From Planctomycetota bacterium (GTDB taxonomy: Bacteria > Planctomycetota > UBA8108 > JACQVS01): a stretch of DNA of 40,405 bases. This document shows, piece by piece, positions 7,409 through 15,384 of the stretch. The translations under genes and the position numbers were made by a program. The notes under the pieces were generated by a model. That model saw only the letters and a list, made by a program, of their open reading frames with translations. It was not told the origin of the DNA and searched no databases. The stretch spans positions 1 to 40,405 of the forward strand of contig JACQVS010000053.1 of the NCBI GenBank assembly GCA_016209605.1, in the 5' to 3' direction. Each line of letters begins with the position of its first letter. Position 1 is the stretch's first letter.

Positions 7409-9074
7409 GACCTTCGCCTTGCGCAGGAGCCGCCGGTGGATTGACCTTGTCATAGCTGTATTTTTTGTGGCAGGCGGTCGTGCAGGAGCCGCCGGTCTCC
7501 GTCTTCACGAAGTTTATGGGCAGCTGCCAGCCTTCGGGACCGAAGGAAACGCTTTCCCGCAATAGCTTTACCAACTTGCTCGCATGAGGCTCGTGACAGA
7601 TGCCGCAAGCCCGCCCCTTTTCCCGGTAGACGTGCACGCGGTGAAGGTTGCGGTCCCCATTCCGAAAGCCAAAGCGCGTGCTGCGCTCATCCGTCACCAG
7701 ACGCCGGTCGTGGCAGTGGAAGCACAGATCGTAAGTGGATTCGGTGAACTGGCTGTAGAGGTTCTCGGGATATTCCCCCCGCAACAGAGAGACGTTGGGC
7801 GAGGAGTGGGGAAAGTGGCAAGGCAAGCAATTTTTTTCCTTCACCGGCCCGTGTACCGAGGCGGCCGTGGAAATCTGCTCGTGGATGTTGCCGATCTTTC
7901 TCCCCGAGGGCAACGCGATTTCACAGTCATGGCACCCGATGCACAGCTCGGCCGGAGGATCGCGGAGAAGACGATCGAAGACGCTGGTGTGCGGCGCATG
8001 ACATCTCATGCAAGCCTTTTCATCGTCGACAGCGCCATGAACGCTGCGGGCCGAAGTCAGCCCATCGGTCACGTTCTGGTGACAGTTCTGGCACAGGGCG
8101 CGGGACTGGTGGGACACCATGGCAGGGAAATCCCCTCCATGAGCCGAGTGGCAGAAGAGGCACCCCTGAACCAGCGCTTGATGGACTGGCGCTTCTCCCT
8201 TCAGGAGATCGCGCAAGCTCCGGTGGCACCCGAGACACAACTGCTTATCCTCCCGCAGGAGCAGATGATCCTGGTTGGACTGGTGAGCGGCATGGCAGGC
8301 GAGGCAATCCCCGGCTTCTACTGGAGCGTGCGGATACGCCACCTTATGCTTCTGATGACACTTGGCGCACAGCTCTCCCGCGTTGCGAGCGAGAAGGAAG
8401 CTCTTGTTGTCACCGCCGTGGGGATTGTGGCAGGCCGAGCAATCCAGCTTGCCGTAGGGCTCGTGCACCGATTTATGCTTTGCGGAGCGCGGATGGCAGA
8501 AGAGGCAAAGCTCCTCCTTGGATCGAGTTAGCTTGAAATGGTGCTCCTCGGGCTTGCCCTCGGCCTGGTGGCAGACACGACAGCCGCCAACAGAGATCGG
8601 GCCATGGATCCAGCGCGTCTCCTTCAGCCGGGCATGGCAGCCCTGGGTCAGGCAGCCTTGCTGGTATTGATGACCGGTCTTGTCCTCGAGCGCCCCTTTC
8701 TCTGGAACGGAGCTCGAGATGATGGGGTCGATCTCCGAGGGCTGTTTAGCGCCCGCCTCCGAGGTCATGACCCTCGTGGCAACCGGACCGGGAGAACCAA
8801 TCCCCGCGGTCGCATCCCCGCGAGGATTGCAGGCAGTTGGAAGCAACACTGCAGCAACCAGGAAAAGATGGGCTCCTGGAAATGAGGCAACGATCTTAGA
8901 GGCTATCCCAAAAATCCATCCGGGCTTCGGCCGGCTGCAAAGGCGCCATACTGCGTTGGGCCTCCTCGACTTATTTCTCCGGTTAATAAGCCTGCGTCGG
9001 CCCGCCTTGTCTGGCGCCTTTTCGCTCGGCCTCGGGCCTCGGAGCGACTTATGGGATAGCCTCTTATCTATCAC
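7383..9074 (-). CDS. Multihaem cytochrome c lipoprotein, with an in-frame MITE insertion near its N-terminus
   Basis: The frame encodes 563 residues with 13 CXXCH motifs plus an early CX4CH (CLTQGCH) and a terminal CX3CH (CTTACH), the same layout as the cytochrome at 550-1944. The GTG at 9074 has AAGGA 7 nt upstream. Codons 5-60 derive from a 165-bp element plus a 3-bp target duplication (168 bp, 56 codons, no stop). Removing them restores MIDK-IVASF...LLPTAC, a textbook lipoprotein signal with lipobox LPTAC. As it stands, the protein would start with about 60 strongly basic residues before the hydrophobic segment. The ancestral product was 507 residues. It is divergent from the NapC-type gene and overlaps lepB by 26 bp. 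Confidence 0.85.
   Translation of the reverse strand: MIDKRLSHKSLRGPRPSEKAPDKAGRRRLINRRNKSRRPNAVWRLCSRPKPGWIFGIASKIVASFPGAHLFLVAAVLLPTACNPRGDATAGIGSPGPVATRVMTSEAGAKQPSEIDPIISSSVPEKGALEDKTGHQYQQGCLTQGCHARLKETRWIHGPISVGGCRVCHQAEGKPEEHHFKLTRSKEELCLFCHPRSAKHKSVHEPYGKLDCSACHNPHGGDNKSFLLARNAGELCAKCHQKHKVAYPHAPVEAGDCLACHAAHQSNQDHLLLREDKQLCLGCHRSLRDLLKGEAPVHQALVQGCLFCHSAHGGDFPAMVSHQSRALCQNCHQNVTDGLTSARSVHGAVDDEKACMRCHAPHTSVFDRLLRDPPAELCIGCHDCEIALPSGRKIGNIHEQISTAASVHGPVKEKNCLPCHFPHSSPNVSLLRGEYPENLYSQFTESTYDLCFHCHDRRLVTDERSTRFGFRNGDRNLHRVHVYREKGRACGICHEPHASKLVKLLRESVSFGPEGWQLPINFVKTETGGSCTTACHKKYSYDKVNPPAAPAQGEGHGEEGKPR
8899..9063 (-). mobile_element. MITE-like element, complete copy
   Basis: A 165-bp element with terminal inverted repeats GAGGCTATCCCA at both ends, flanked by TTA duplications at 8896-8898 and 9064-9066. 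It encodes no transposase. Internally AAGGCGCCA and TGGCGCCTT form a second inverted pair, so the whole element can fold into a long hairpin. Its reverse complement matches the first 111 bp of the copy at 40295, with about 7 differences by eye. The ends and TNA-type duplication recall elements mobilised by IS5-superfamily transposases, but that is inference. It sits inside the 5' end of the multihaem lipoprotein gene and keeps that frame open. Confidence 0.85.
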
Positions 9075-9092
9075 GAACTGATCCTTTTTTAG

Positions 9093-9121
9093 ATTCTACT
9101 TTTCCATTGCGAGGCTGACAA
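9093..9121 (-). promoter_or_regulatory. Sigma-70-type promoter of the multihaem lipoprotein gene
   Basis: On the minus strand TTGTCA (9116-9121) is followed after exactly 17 bp by TAGAAT (9093-9098). Initiation about 7 nt further would give a leader of roughly 12 nt containing AAGGATCAGTTC before the GTG at 9074. The promoter and ribosome site both lie upstream of the MITE, so transcription and initiation should be unaffected by the insertion. Confidence 0.65.
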
Positions 9122-9141
9122 GAAATTAAGGGTGCGAGCGG

Positions 9142-9170
9142 TTGTGTTCTCAGGGGGCTGCACATATAAT
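9142..9170 (+). promoter_or_regulatory. Sigma-70-type promoter of the NapC-type gene, probably leaderless
   Basis: TTGTGT (9142-9147), a 17-bp spacer and a consensus TATAAT (9165-9170) lie directly before the ATG at 9179. With initiation 6-8 nt after the -10 box, the transcript would begin at or within two bases of the start codon. There is no Shine-Dalgarno-like sequence, which fits leaderless translation. It is back-to-back with the promoter at 9093-9121. Confidence 0.65.
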
Positions 9171-9178
9171 TTTTCAAA

Positions 9179-10612
9179 ATGATCCAAGTCCTTTCCCTGA
9201 TCAACCTGATCGCCGCGAGCCGGCTTTCAATCCTCGGAACCACGCTGGCAACTTCCGCGTTTCTGGCGGACCTGATCTTGATATTGGGGGAGCTGTTCAT
9301 TTTCGAAAGCAATCCTTATATCGGGATCTTTGCTTACCTTCTCTTTCCCGGGCTCGCCGTTACCGGCTTGTTGCTGATTCCTATCGGGATTTACCTGGAG
9401 GCCAGGAAATACAGGAGCGCTGGGTGGTCCACCGCGATTTCTCTAGTGCTGGATAAGAAGCGAGTGAACCGGATGCACGTTCTTCAGGTGGTGTTCGGCC
9501 TCACCATGATGAATCTGGTTATCTTCGGGATTCTCGGCTACCGGGGATTTCATTACACCGAATCGAAGGAGTTTTGCGGCAGGCTTTGCCATAAAGTGAT
9601 GGTGCCCGAGTACACCACCTACAGGCGCTCCCCGCACTCGGAGATCAGCTGCGTGGAGTGTCATATTGGCGCCGGGGCTGGCTGGTTTGTGAAATCGAAA
9701 TTGAGCGGCACGCGGCAGGTGCTGGCGGTGACCTTTGACAGTTTTTCGAGGCCCATCCAGACGCCCATACACAACCTGCGGCCGGCACGGGAAGTGTGCG
9801 AAGTTTGCCACCGCCCGGAAATTTTTCACGGCAATCTCTTCAAGGTCCTCCAGCATTTTGAGCCGGATGAGGTCAACACTCGGACCTTCACGATCCTCAA
9901 CATGCGAGTGGGCAGCGGTGGGGAGCACGGCCGTGAAGCTAACGGAATCCACTGGCACGTGAGCAAGAAGCATCAGATCCGCTACCATGCGACCGATCCC
10001 AAGCGGGAAAGCATTGTCTGGGTGGAGCTCGCGAATCTGGATGGCAGTCGCCGGATTTGGCGCCGTCCCGAGGTGGAGGTCAACAGGAAGGAGATCGATC
10101 CGGAGTCCCTCCGGCTGATGGATTGCGTGGACTGCCACAACCGCCCGACCCACATATTCCTTTCGCCCAGCGAGGCCCTCGATGAGTGGATGGTTCAAGG
10201 CCTCATCGATCCAACCATTCCGTGGATTCGCAAGGTCTCGGAGGAGGTTCTCACCAGGAAGTACTCATCGCGGGAAGAGGCCATGCAAGGCATCGCCAAT
10301 CTGCCCGAGATTTACCGGCAGCGGTATCCCGAAAAATGGGCCGAGCACCAAGAGAAGGTGAAGACGGTGGCGCCCGTTTTGCAGGAAATCCACCGCTTGT
10401 TTGTGCACCCGGAGATGAAGATTGAATGGAACACCTACCCTTCGCTCCTCGGCCATCCCACGCCGCAGACCGCCGGTTGTTTCCGTTGTCATGACGGCAT
10501 CTTGCGCGATGAGCAGGGGATACCGATAACCACCAAGTGCGAGTCCTGCCATTACGTGCTCGCCAACAAGGAACTCGATCCGGCCATCTTGAAAATTCTC
10601 GAGGACCGGTGA
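9179..10612 (+). CDS. NapC/NirT-type membrane multihaem cytochrome c (quinol dehydrogenase)
   Basis: A 477-residue protein with about three N-terminal membrane helices (near residues 20-40, 48-72 and 100-121). A NapC/NirT-like haem domain follows: CGRLCH (CX3CH), CVECH, CEVCH, CVDCH, CFRCH and CESCH, six potential haems. The segment from ESKEFCGRLCHKV to CVECHIGAGAGWFVKSK is typical of NapC-like proteins in anaerobic respirers. These take electrons from menaquinol and pass them to periplasmic multihaem cytochromes, here presumably the divergently encoded lipoprotein or the 11-haem protein at 10644. The start is inferred from the promoter placement, as no ribosome site is visible. It ends 31 bp from the convergent 11-haem gene. 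Confidence 0.87.
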   Translation: MIQVLSLINLIAASRLSILGTTLATSAFLADLILILGELFIFESNPYIGIFAYLLFPGLAVTGLLLIPIGIYLEARKYRSAGWSTAISLVLDKKRVNRMHVLQVVFGLTMMNLVIFGILGYRGFHYTESKEFCGRLCHKVMVPEYTTYRRSPHSEISCVECHIGAGAGWFVKSKLSGTRQVLAVTFDSFSRPIQTPIHNLRPAREVCEVCHRPEIFHGNLFKVLQHFEPDEVNTRTFTILNMRVGSGGEHGREANGIHWHVSKKHQIRYHATDPKRESIVWVELANLDGSRRIWRRPEVEVNRKEIDPESLRLMDCVDCHNRPTHIFLSPSEALDEWMVQGLIDPTIPWIRKVSEEVLTRKYSSREEAMQGIANLPEIYRQRYPEKWAEHQEKVKTVAPVLQEIHRLFVHPEMKIEWNTYPSLLGHPTPQTAGCFRCHDGILRDEQGIPITTKCESCHYVLANKELDPAILKILEDR

Positions 10613-10643
10613 CGCCGCCGGGAGCCGCGGATATCCTGCCGGA

Positions 10644-12776
10644 TCATTTCGGCGGGCCGAAAAGGTTGGAAAACTCGCTGATGATCGCCAGGGCAATGAG
10701 GGCGACGCCGGTCATGAAAGCCAGGATCCCCCCGATCCGGCCGAGAACGCGCCACCTCAGCCCCACTTGACGGACCAGCCGCTTTTCAATCTCCCCGGTT
10801 GCCACCAGCCGCTCATACTCCGCGGGGCGCTCTTCCTTCATCTCGGTCTCGCTCATGCAGCCGGTCAACATCACCATATCGACGGGAAACTTGTCGGGGC
10901 GCAGATGGGTATTGAGAAAGTGCACCAGGAAGATCACGGAGGCGGCCAGGAGCGCCTCGATGCTGTGGACGACCATGGCGCAGTTGAGCACCCATCCCGG
11001 CAGCCAGGTGGTGAAGAAGGTCGGGAACCACAGGATCATGCCGGTGCCGCCGATGACCACAACGCCCCAGATCTCGCCCCAGTAGTCGAATTTCTCCAGG
11101 TAAGTCCAGCGGTCAAACCGCGGTCTCGGGCCAAGGAAGAGGAACCAGCGGATCATGGCCCAGAAATTCTTCAAATCGCTCAATAAAATCACCATGGAAT
11201 TCGGGCCCATGAGGTACCGGTATCGCGGCTTGGGGCATTTCTTGAGAAAGAAGTAGAGAAGATAGATCAGATGCATCCCCGTATAGACAAAAGTGAGGAT
11301 GGCAAAGCCGCGATGGAGCTGCCCGAGGATATGGGCTCCTCCCAGCTTGGCGGAAAGCTCCTTGGCCCAATCGGTGTAGCTGTACTTGAGGGGAAAACCG
11401 GTGATGACCAGGCCCGTGAAGCTGATGACGATGAGAAAATGCGTCAACCGGTGGATCGGCCGGAAGCGCTGGATATAGCGCTCCTGCGGCCCCGTTGGGA
11501 TTTTTTTGAAACCGTGCCGGACGCGCTCGACGATCTCCCTGATGGTCCAGAGGATGGCGTGGGGAATGAATACGGCCAGGACCCCCAGCAGCAGCGTCGT
11601 CATGATCAGCCAGGTGAAGTAGACCTCGGGAAATCTCTGGCGGTCGCGGTGATCCGCATGGGCGAGAAAGCGCACGAAATTCGAGTTGACGCCCTCGTGA
11701 CACTTGCTGCACGTCTTCTTCAGATTTTGCGGCGCCACGCGGGAGGCCGGATCGCTCTTCGGCAGGATATCGTGAGCCCCATGGCAACTCGAACACACGG
11801 CGACCGAGTGGTCGCCGAGGGAAGTGGCCTTGCCGTGGTAGCTGGTCAGATAGGTCTTGCCGAGATCGAGGTGGCAGTGCGAGCATTCCTGGACCACCGA
11901 CGTGAGGAAAGACTCCACCACCTTAAGGATGCCGTGGCTGTTGTGGCAGGTGGTGCAGGTAGCCGCTTCCTTGATCCCATTGGACAGATGGCGGTTGTGA
12001 GGATCGATTCCTACGTTCCCGCTAGCCAGCCGGCGGCCGTGCACGCTGGTCAAAAAAACTTCCTTGATCCCCTGGTGACAGCGGCCGCAAGTATCTAGGG
12101 CCTTCGCGGAGCTGAGGGGGCTGTCGGGATCCGAGGGCGGCAGCACGCCGTGGGCGCCGTGGCAATCGATGCAGGTAGCGGCCAGGGGAAGGCCGTCGCG
12201 GAAAAGGGCCTGGCCATGGACGTTGTTCCGGTAGCTTTCCGCCGGGTTGGACTTTCCAGACCGAGCTTCCTGGTGACACTGGCTGCAGGCGTTGACGCTC
12301 TGGACGGCGAACGCGTAGGTACGCGGTCCATCGAGCCGTTTCATCTCGTGGCCCTGAGCGTGGCAGTCGAGGCAGCCAGGGCGCTTGCGGCCATTCTCAG
12401 CCGCAGCGGGATTATTGTGGGCGCTGCGGGCGATTTCCTGGTGGATTTCCTGGTGGCAGCCCTGGCAAGTTGCCGGGCGAAGGTGCTGGTTGTGCGGCAA
12501 GCGATCGGCGTCCGGATGGCAGTCGGAGCAGCGCGCCTGGGCATGAACCGAGGATTCGAGCACGTTCATAGGAACGTAGAGCTTCTTGAGGTCCTCGGCC
12601 TTCCTGGGAAGGGGCTTGCCATCGGTAACGCGCACCATGGCCAGCAGCTCTTCGGGGGCCATGGCGCCGATATCGGGCCTTTCATGGCACCAGAGACAAT
12701 CCTTGTTTTCCGGCTGCGCCCAGGCAGCCAGCGGACCACAGATCACGCCCCAGAGCATTACCAGAAGGCCTTTCAT
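10644..12776 (-). CDS. 11-haem cytochrome c fused to a cytochrome b561-type membrane domain
   Basis: A 710-residue protein. A signal peptide (residues 1-20, PLAAWAQ) leads a periplasmic region with 11 CXXCH motifs (CLWCH through CSKCH, to about residue 375). After that come a membrane helix and a four- to five-helix domain resembling the diheme cytochrome b of formate dehydrogenase/NiFe hydrogenase (b561 fold). Histidines suitable as b-haem ligands appear in IHRLTHFLIVISFTGLVITG, GQLHRGFAILTFVYTGMH and MVVHSIEALLAASVIFLVHFLNTH. One chain can thus move electrons between the quinone pool and a periplasmic haem wire. Comparable fusions occur in anaerobic multihaem-rich bacteria. A consensus-like promoter lies just upstream. 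Confidence 0.88.
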   Translation of the reverse strand: MKGLLVMLWGVICGPLAAWAQPENKDCLWCHERPDIGAMAPEELLAMVRVTDGKPLPRKAEDLKKLYVPMNVLESSVHAQARCSDCHPDADRLPHNQHLRPATCQGCHQEIHQEIARSAHNNPAAAENGRKRPGCLDCHAQGHEMKRLDGPRTYAFAVQSVNACSQCHQEARSGKSNPAESYRNNVHGQALFRDGLPLAATCIDCHGAHGVLPPSDPDSPLSSAKALDTCGRCHQGIKEVFLTSVHGRRLASGNVGIDPHNRHLSNGIKEAATCTTCHNSHGILKVVESFLTSVVQECSHCHLDLGKTYLTSYHGKATSLGDHSVAVCSSCHGAHDILPKSDPASRVAPQNLKKTCSKCHEGVNSNFVRFLAHADHRDRQRFPEVYFTWLIMTTLLLGVLAVFIPHAILWTIREIVERVRHGFKKIPTGPQERYIQRFRPIHRLTHFLIVISFTGLVITGFPLKYSYTDWAKELSAKLGGAHILGQLHRGFAILTFVYTGMHLIYLLYFFLKKCPKPRYRYLMGPNSMVILLSDLKNFWAMIRWFLFLGPRPRFDRWTYLEKFDYWGEIWGVVVIGGTGMILWFPTFFTTWLPGWVLNCAMVVHSIEALLAASVIFLVHFLNTHLRPDKFPVDMVMLTGCMSETEMKEERPAEYERLVATGEIEKRLVRQVGLRWRVLGRIGGILAFMTGVALIALAIISEFSNLFGPPK

Positions 12777-12787
12777 GGAATTGACAG

Positions 12788-12816
12788 ATTCTAATTTTCA
12801 ACCATTTGACGGGCAA
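12788..12816 (-). promoter_or_regulatory. Sigma-70-type promoter of the 11-haem cytochrome gene
   Basis: On the minus strand TTGCCC (12811-12816), a 17-bp spacer and TAGAAT (12788-12793) precede the ATG at 12776 by 11 nt, so the leader would be only a few bases. The -10 region reads TAGAATCT, the same eight bases as in the promoter at 9093. A 6-bp inverted repeat TGACGG/CCGTCA overlaps the -35 side. Confidence 0.55.
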
Positions 12817-12825
12817 GAAAAACCG

Positions 12826-14082
12826 TCATGATTTCAAGCTCACCGCCGGCGGCTCGGCGTAATCGCGCCAGAACCGCTCAGCTTCATCGGCGGTCATCTC
12901 GCCGTCGTGCACGACGAAGCGGTACCGGGAGACATACGGCTTGCCGGGAACGATTTCCATGTCTCCGGCCTGCACCGGCGCGAAGTTGAAAAACGGCTCG
13001 GAGGGGTGGATGCGCATGGGCTGGGGGAAGCGGAAATTTTTAGGGTGGCAGAAGATGATCACGCCGGCGGGTTTGCCGCCGACCGGTCCGGAGATATCGC
13101 ACCAGCGCGCGCGTGTGCCATGGCCATCCTTGCGGGTTTTACCCTCAGAGGTCAAGAACTTGACGTTGTCCCCCTCCCAGTCCCAGGAGCCGCGGAAGCC
13201 CAGGCCGCCGTAGCGGTACTCGAGGAGCTTGAGGGGGCTCGGGCCGGCGCACTCCTGAACCGACTCGAGGTCGAAGATGTAGAAACCATTTTCGGGTTTT
13301 CCCCTGGAACCGCCCACGGCGTAAATCCTCACGTCCCAGACCTCGTGCAGCGCGTCCTTCTCACCCTCCGGGGCCTTGAGGTCGACGTGGCGCTGGCGCA
13401 CCCGTAAGCCGCCGAAAACCGGCCCCGAGGTGAGAGCCTCGGTGCGGTCGTAGCGGACGGTTCCGGTCTGGTCACCGAGGTTCCAGAAGTCGGGATGGCG
13501 CCCCTCGAACTCGGTCTTGGTCCAGGGAAACCAGATGCCGCGGTGATGGAGGTGGTTGGAAGGGTAGTCCATGGTCACCTGCCGCTCGGCGGGCGTCCAG
13601 ACGGGATGGAGGTAGGCATTGCGCGTCTGCGCCTCCGGAATTTCCGGCTTGGAGGGGCGCACCATGCCGTAGTTGTAGCGGAAGATACCCTTCCCTTGAT
13701 ATCGGAACTCGTAGTGCTTCCCCTTCTCGTCCGAAATCGTGATCCCCTCGGCAGCGATCCTGGGCTTGGAGCCGCCGGCAAAGCCGCGGAAGGTGCGGGT
13801 CGAGCCGGAGGAAGTCGAGCCCGCCAGGATCCAGTGCAAGCGCGGCGGCTTGCCGGGCTCGAGCTGGGCAATGACTTCCTTGGACGTCCCGCCGGTGGTC
13901 TCGAAGAGCTGGAGGTCCTTGACCTCGCTCGCGAGGGCGACCGAAACGGGAGTGTCCAGCCGGTCGTGCTTGCCGGCGGCCACGGTCACATCGAAGACCA
14001 CCACGTCCTCGGCGGGGAGCGGAACGGAGAGAATCAAAGAAACCAATCCCAAAAAACTCGAAACCTTCCAATTTTTTATCAT
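12826..14082 (-). CDS. DUF6807 / PmoA-like secreted protein
   Basis: A 418-residue exported protein of the DUF6807 family (often labelled methane-oxygenase PmoA in databases, though unrelated to particulate methane monooxygenase). The hallmark region SNHLHHRGIWFPW and the FRYNYGMVRPSKPE segment are present. I chose the ATG at 14082 over 14097 because AAGGTG lies 6 nt before it and it yields a clean signal peptide (MIKNWKVSSFLGLVSLILS). In planctomycetes and related groups these proteins sit in carbohydrate-use gene clusters, as here next to an aldolase and dehydrogenases. The biochemical activity is unknown. Confidence 0.75.
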   Translation of the reverse strand: MIKNWKVSSFLGLVSLILSVPLPAEDVVVFDVTVAAGKHDRLDTPVSVALASEVKDLQLFETTGGTSKEVIAQLEPGKPPRLHWILAGSTSSGSTRTFRGFAGGSKPRIAAEGITISDEKGKHYEFRYQGKGIFRYNYGMVRPSKPEIPEAQTRNAYLHPVWTPAERQVTMDYPSNHLHHRGIWFPWTKTEFEGRHPDFWNLGDQTGTVRYDRTEALTSGPVFGGLRVRQRHVDLKAPEGEKDALHEVWDVRIYAVGGSRGKPENGFYIFDLESVQECAGPSPLKLLEYRYGGLGFRGSWDWEGDNVKFLTSEGKTRKDGHGTRARWCDISGPVGGKPAGVIIFCHPKNFRFPQPMRIHPSEPFFNFAPVQAGDMEIVPGKPYVSRYRFVVHDGEMTADEAERFWRDYAEPPAVSLKS

Positions 14083-14101
14083 GTTAATCACCTTCATCAG
14101 T

Positions 14102-14150
14102 TCATTCGTTTTCGTTGACGTGAACGTGAACGTCGACGTCTATGTATACG
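14102..14150. repeat. Hexamer-patterned low-complexity tract
   Basis: On the minus strand the sequence runs as degenerate hexamers (GACGTC, GACGTT, CACGTT, CACGTC, AACGAA, AACGAA). It lies between the end of the aldolase gene and the DUF6807 gene. In one frame it would encode alternating residues (DVDVHVHVNENE). Such tracts expand by slippage and occur near gene ends in several bacterial lineages. No function is implied. Confidence 0.45.
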
Positions 14151-14215
14151 GCCACGATGTCCTTGTTTTGGTTGCGGTCGGGGATGACCTCGACCGCGTG
14201 CGCTCCCAGGAACAT
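14102..14215 (-). CDS. Small overlapping ORF (37 residues), or shifted aldolase C-terminus
   Basis: An ATG at 14215 lies 7 nt after GGAGG, a strong ribosome site. It opens a 37-residue frame (MFLGAHAVEVIPDRNQNKD...) that overlaps the last 76 bp of the aldolase gene in another frame and ends in an alternating DVDVHVHVNENE tail. Compared with the aldolase's own last 25 residues, which look like out-of-frame sequence, this frame reads more like protein. Either it is a small gene or the aldolase frame was shifted near 14215. No family is recognised. Confidence 0.25.
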   Translation of the reverse strand: MFLGAHAVEVIPDRNQNKDIVAVYIDVDVHVHVNENE

Positions 14216-15372
14216 TTCTTCCCCTCCGCGCACTTAGCCCGGAAGGCCTCCACTTCCCAGCTTTCAATGAAGGCCGCCTGCTTGCGGTTGAGGAACCGCG
14301 GCCCGCCGAACTGCTTCGACCGCAAGATGGCGGCCATCGCCGAACGGTAGACCTCGGCGACGATCTTGAGCAGGCTGGCATCGGGCGCGGCGTAAAAAAC
14401 GCCCTGGCCGGGGATGATGATGACGCGCGGGTCGAATCCGCGCTTCCTCCGATAATCAGCCACCGCCTGAGCGGGCGCCTCATGGCCCGTCAGGAGGAGC
14501 GGATAAGTCCGGCAGTAGACGATCTGGTCCGGGGTGAAGGCGCCGCGCCTTGCCGCTTGCCTCCCTTGGCGGGAGGCGATGAACTCCCTGGCGATCGGGG
14601 CCCGGTCCCAAGCGAGGGCCCCCGGCGAAGCGGCGCCTCCCGCGGCGAGCGCCTCCTTCAGCCCGGCCAACTCGATCGCTCGGTCCATCGAAACCGTGCC
14701 GGCGAAGCGCCGGGGGTTGATGCGCCCGCCGGCGAAGCGCCGGCCGATGCCGGTGATCGCCTTGGAGATGGCCAGCGCCTCCTTCACCTCCGGGGCACCG
14801 ACGAAGAGGCCGTGGTTTTCGAGCAGGACCACCTTGGGGAGGAGGCCGTGGCGGCGGCGGTATCTTTTTAGCTCGTCCTCCAGCCGGCAGGCGAGGATGA
14901 AGCCGGGATCGATATACCGGACGTACAGCGGCTCGCCGAAGCGCCGGCCCACCAGCTCGAGGTAGCTCTTGCGGCTCGAGCGAGAGCACAAAAAGGCGTT
15001 CAAGCCGGCGGGATGGGTGTGAATCACCACCCGGTCGAGGATGGCGTGCAGGTTTGACTCCACCGATGGCCGCGCCCCCGGCGGGCGCACCACGGCCGCG
15101 GCGAGGAGGGCCAGCACCCGGCGCTCTCGCTCCGCCGCCGGCAGATCGAGGAGCCGGCGATGCTGGAACATCTCTCGGGCGGCGGCAAGGTCCAGCTCCG
15201 CCCAGCCCGCCCCGGCGCTCATGCCGGCGAGGGCAGTTCCGGAGGCCTTGACGAAGATCGTCTTGCCGCCGCGGCTCTTCACCGAGGTGTTGCCGCCGCC
15301 CCCCTGGACGAGATCGGGATCGGCGCCGACCTGGCGGGAGATGAAGATGAGTTCTTCTAATGCTCTATCCAT
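14140..15372 (-). CDS. Class II aldolase/adducin-family sugar-phosphate aldolase
   Basis: A 410-residue class II aldolase. GGGGNTSVKS near the N-terminus, FVKASGTALAGM and the zinc-ligand segment IHTHPAGLNAFLCS identify the fold of fuculose/rhamnulose-phosphate aldolases, and LENHGLF provides the later His. It is longer than the simple 215-residue enzymes and resembles the aldolase half of RhaE-type proteins, without the fused C-terminal dehydrogenase. Predicted reaction: cleavage of a ketose-1-phosphate to dihydroxyacetone phosphate and an aldehyde. The last 25 residues (after AEGKK) are rich in Ser/Thr/Arg and look like a wrong frame. It follows the fused dehydrogenase gene in the same direction, 60 bp away across a hairpin. 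Confidence 0.8.
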   Translation of the reverse strand: MDRALEELIFISRQVGADPDLVQGGGGNTSVKSRGGKTIFVKASGTALAGMSAGAGWAELDLAAAREMFQHRRLLDLPAAERERRVLALLAAAVVRPPGARPSVESNLHAILDRVVIHTHPAGLNAFLCSRSSRKSYLELVGRRFGEPLYVRYIDPGFILACRLEDELKRYRRRHGLLPKVVLLENHGLFVGAPEVKEALAISKAITGIGRRFAGGRINPRRFAGTVSMDRAIELAGLKEALAAGGAASPGALAWDRAPIAREFIASRQGRQAARRGAFTPDQIVYCRTYPLLLTGHEAPAQAVADYRRKRGFDPRVIIIPGQGVFYAAPDASLLKIVAEVYRSAMAAILRSKQFGGPRFLNRKQAAFIESWEVEAFRAKCAEGKKCSWERTRSRSSPTATKTRTSWPYT

Positions 15373-15384
15373 GGCGAATTACTA

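Noticed and set aside
12826..14082. Methane monooxygenase subunit, from the PmoA label of the family
   Set aside because: The protein is soluble and exported with a DUF6807 signature; it lacks the membrane helices of particulate methane monooxygenase.
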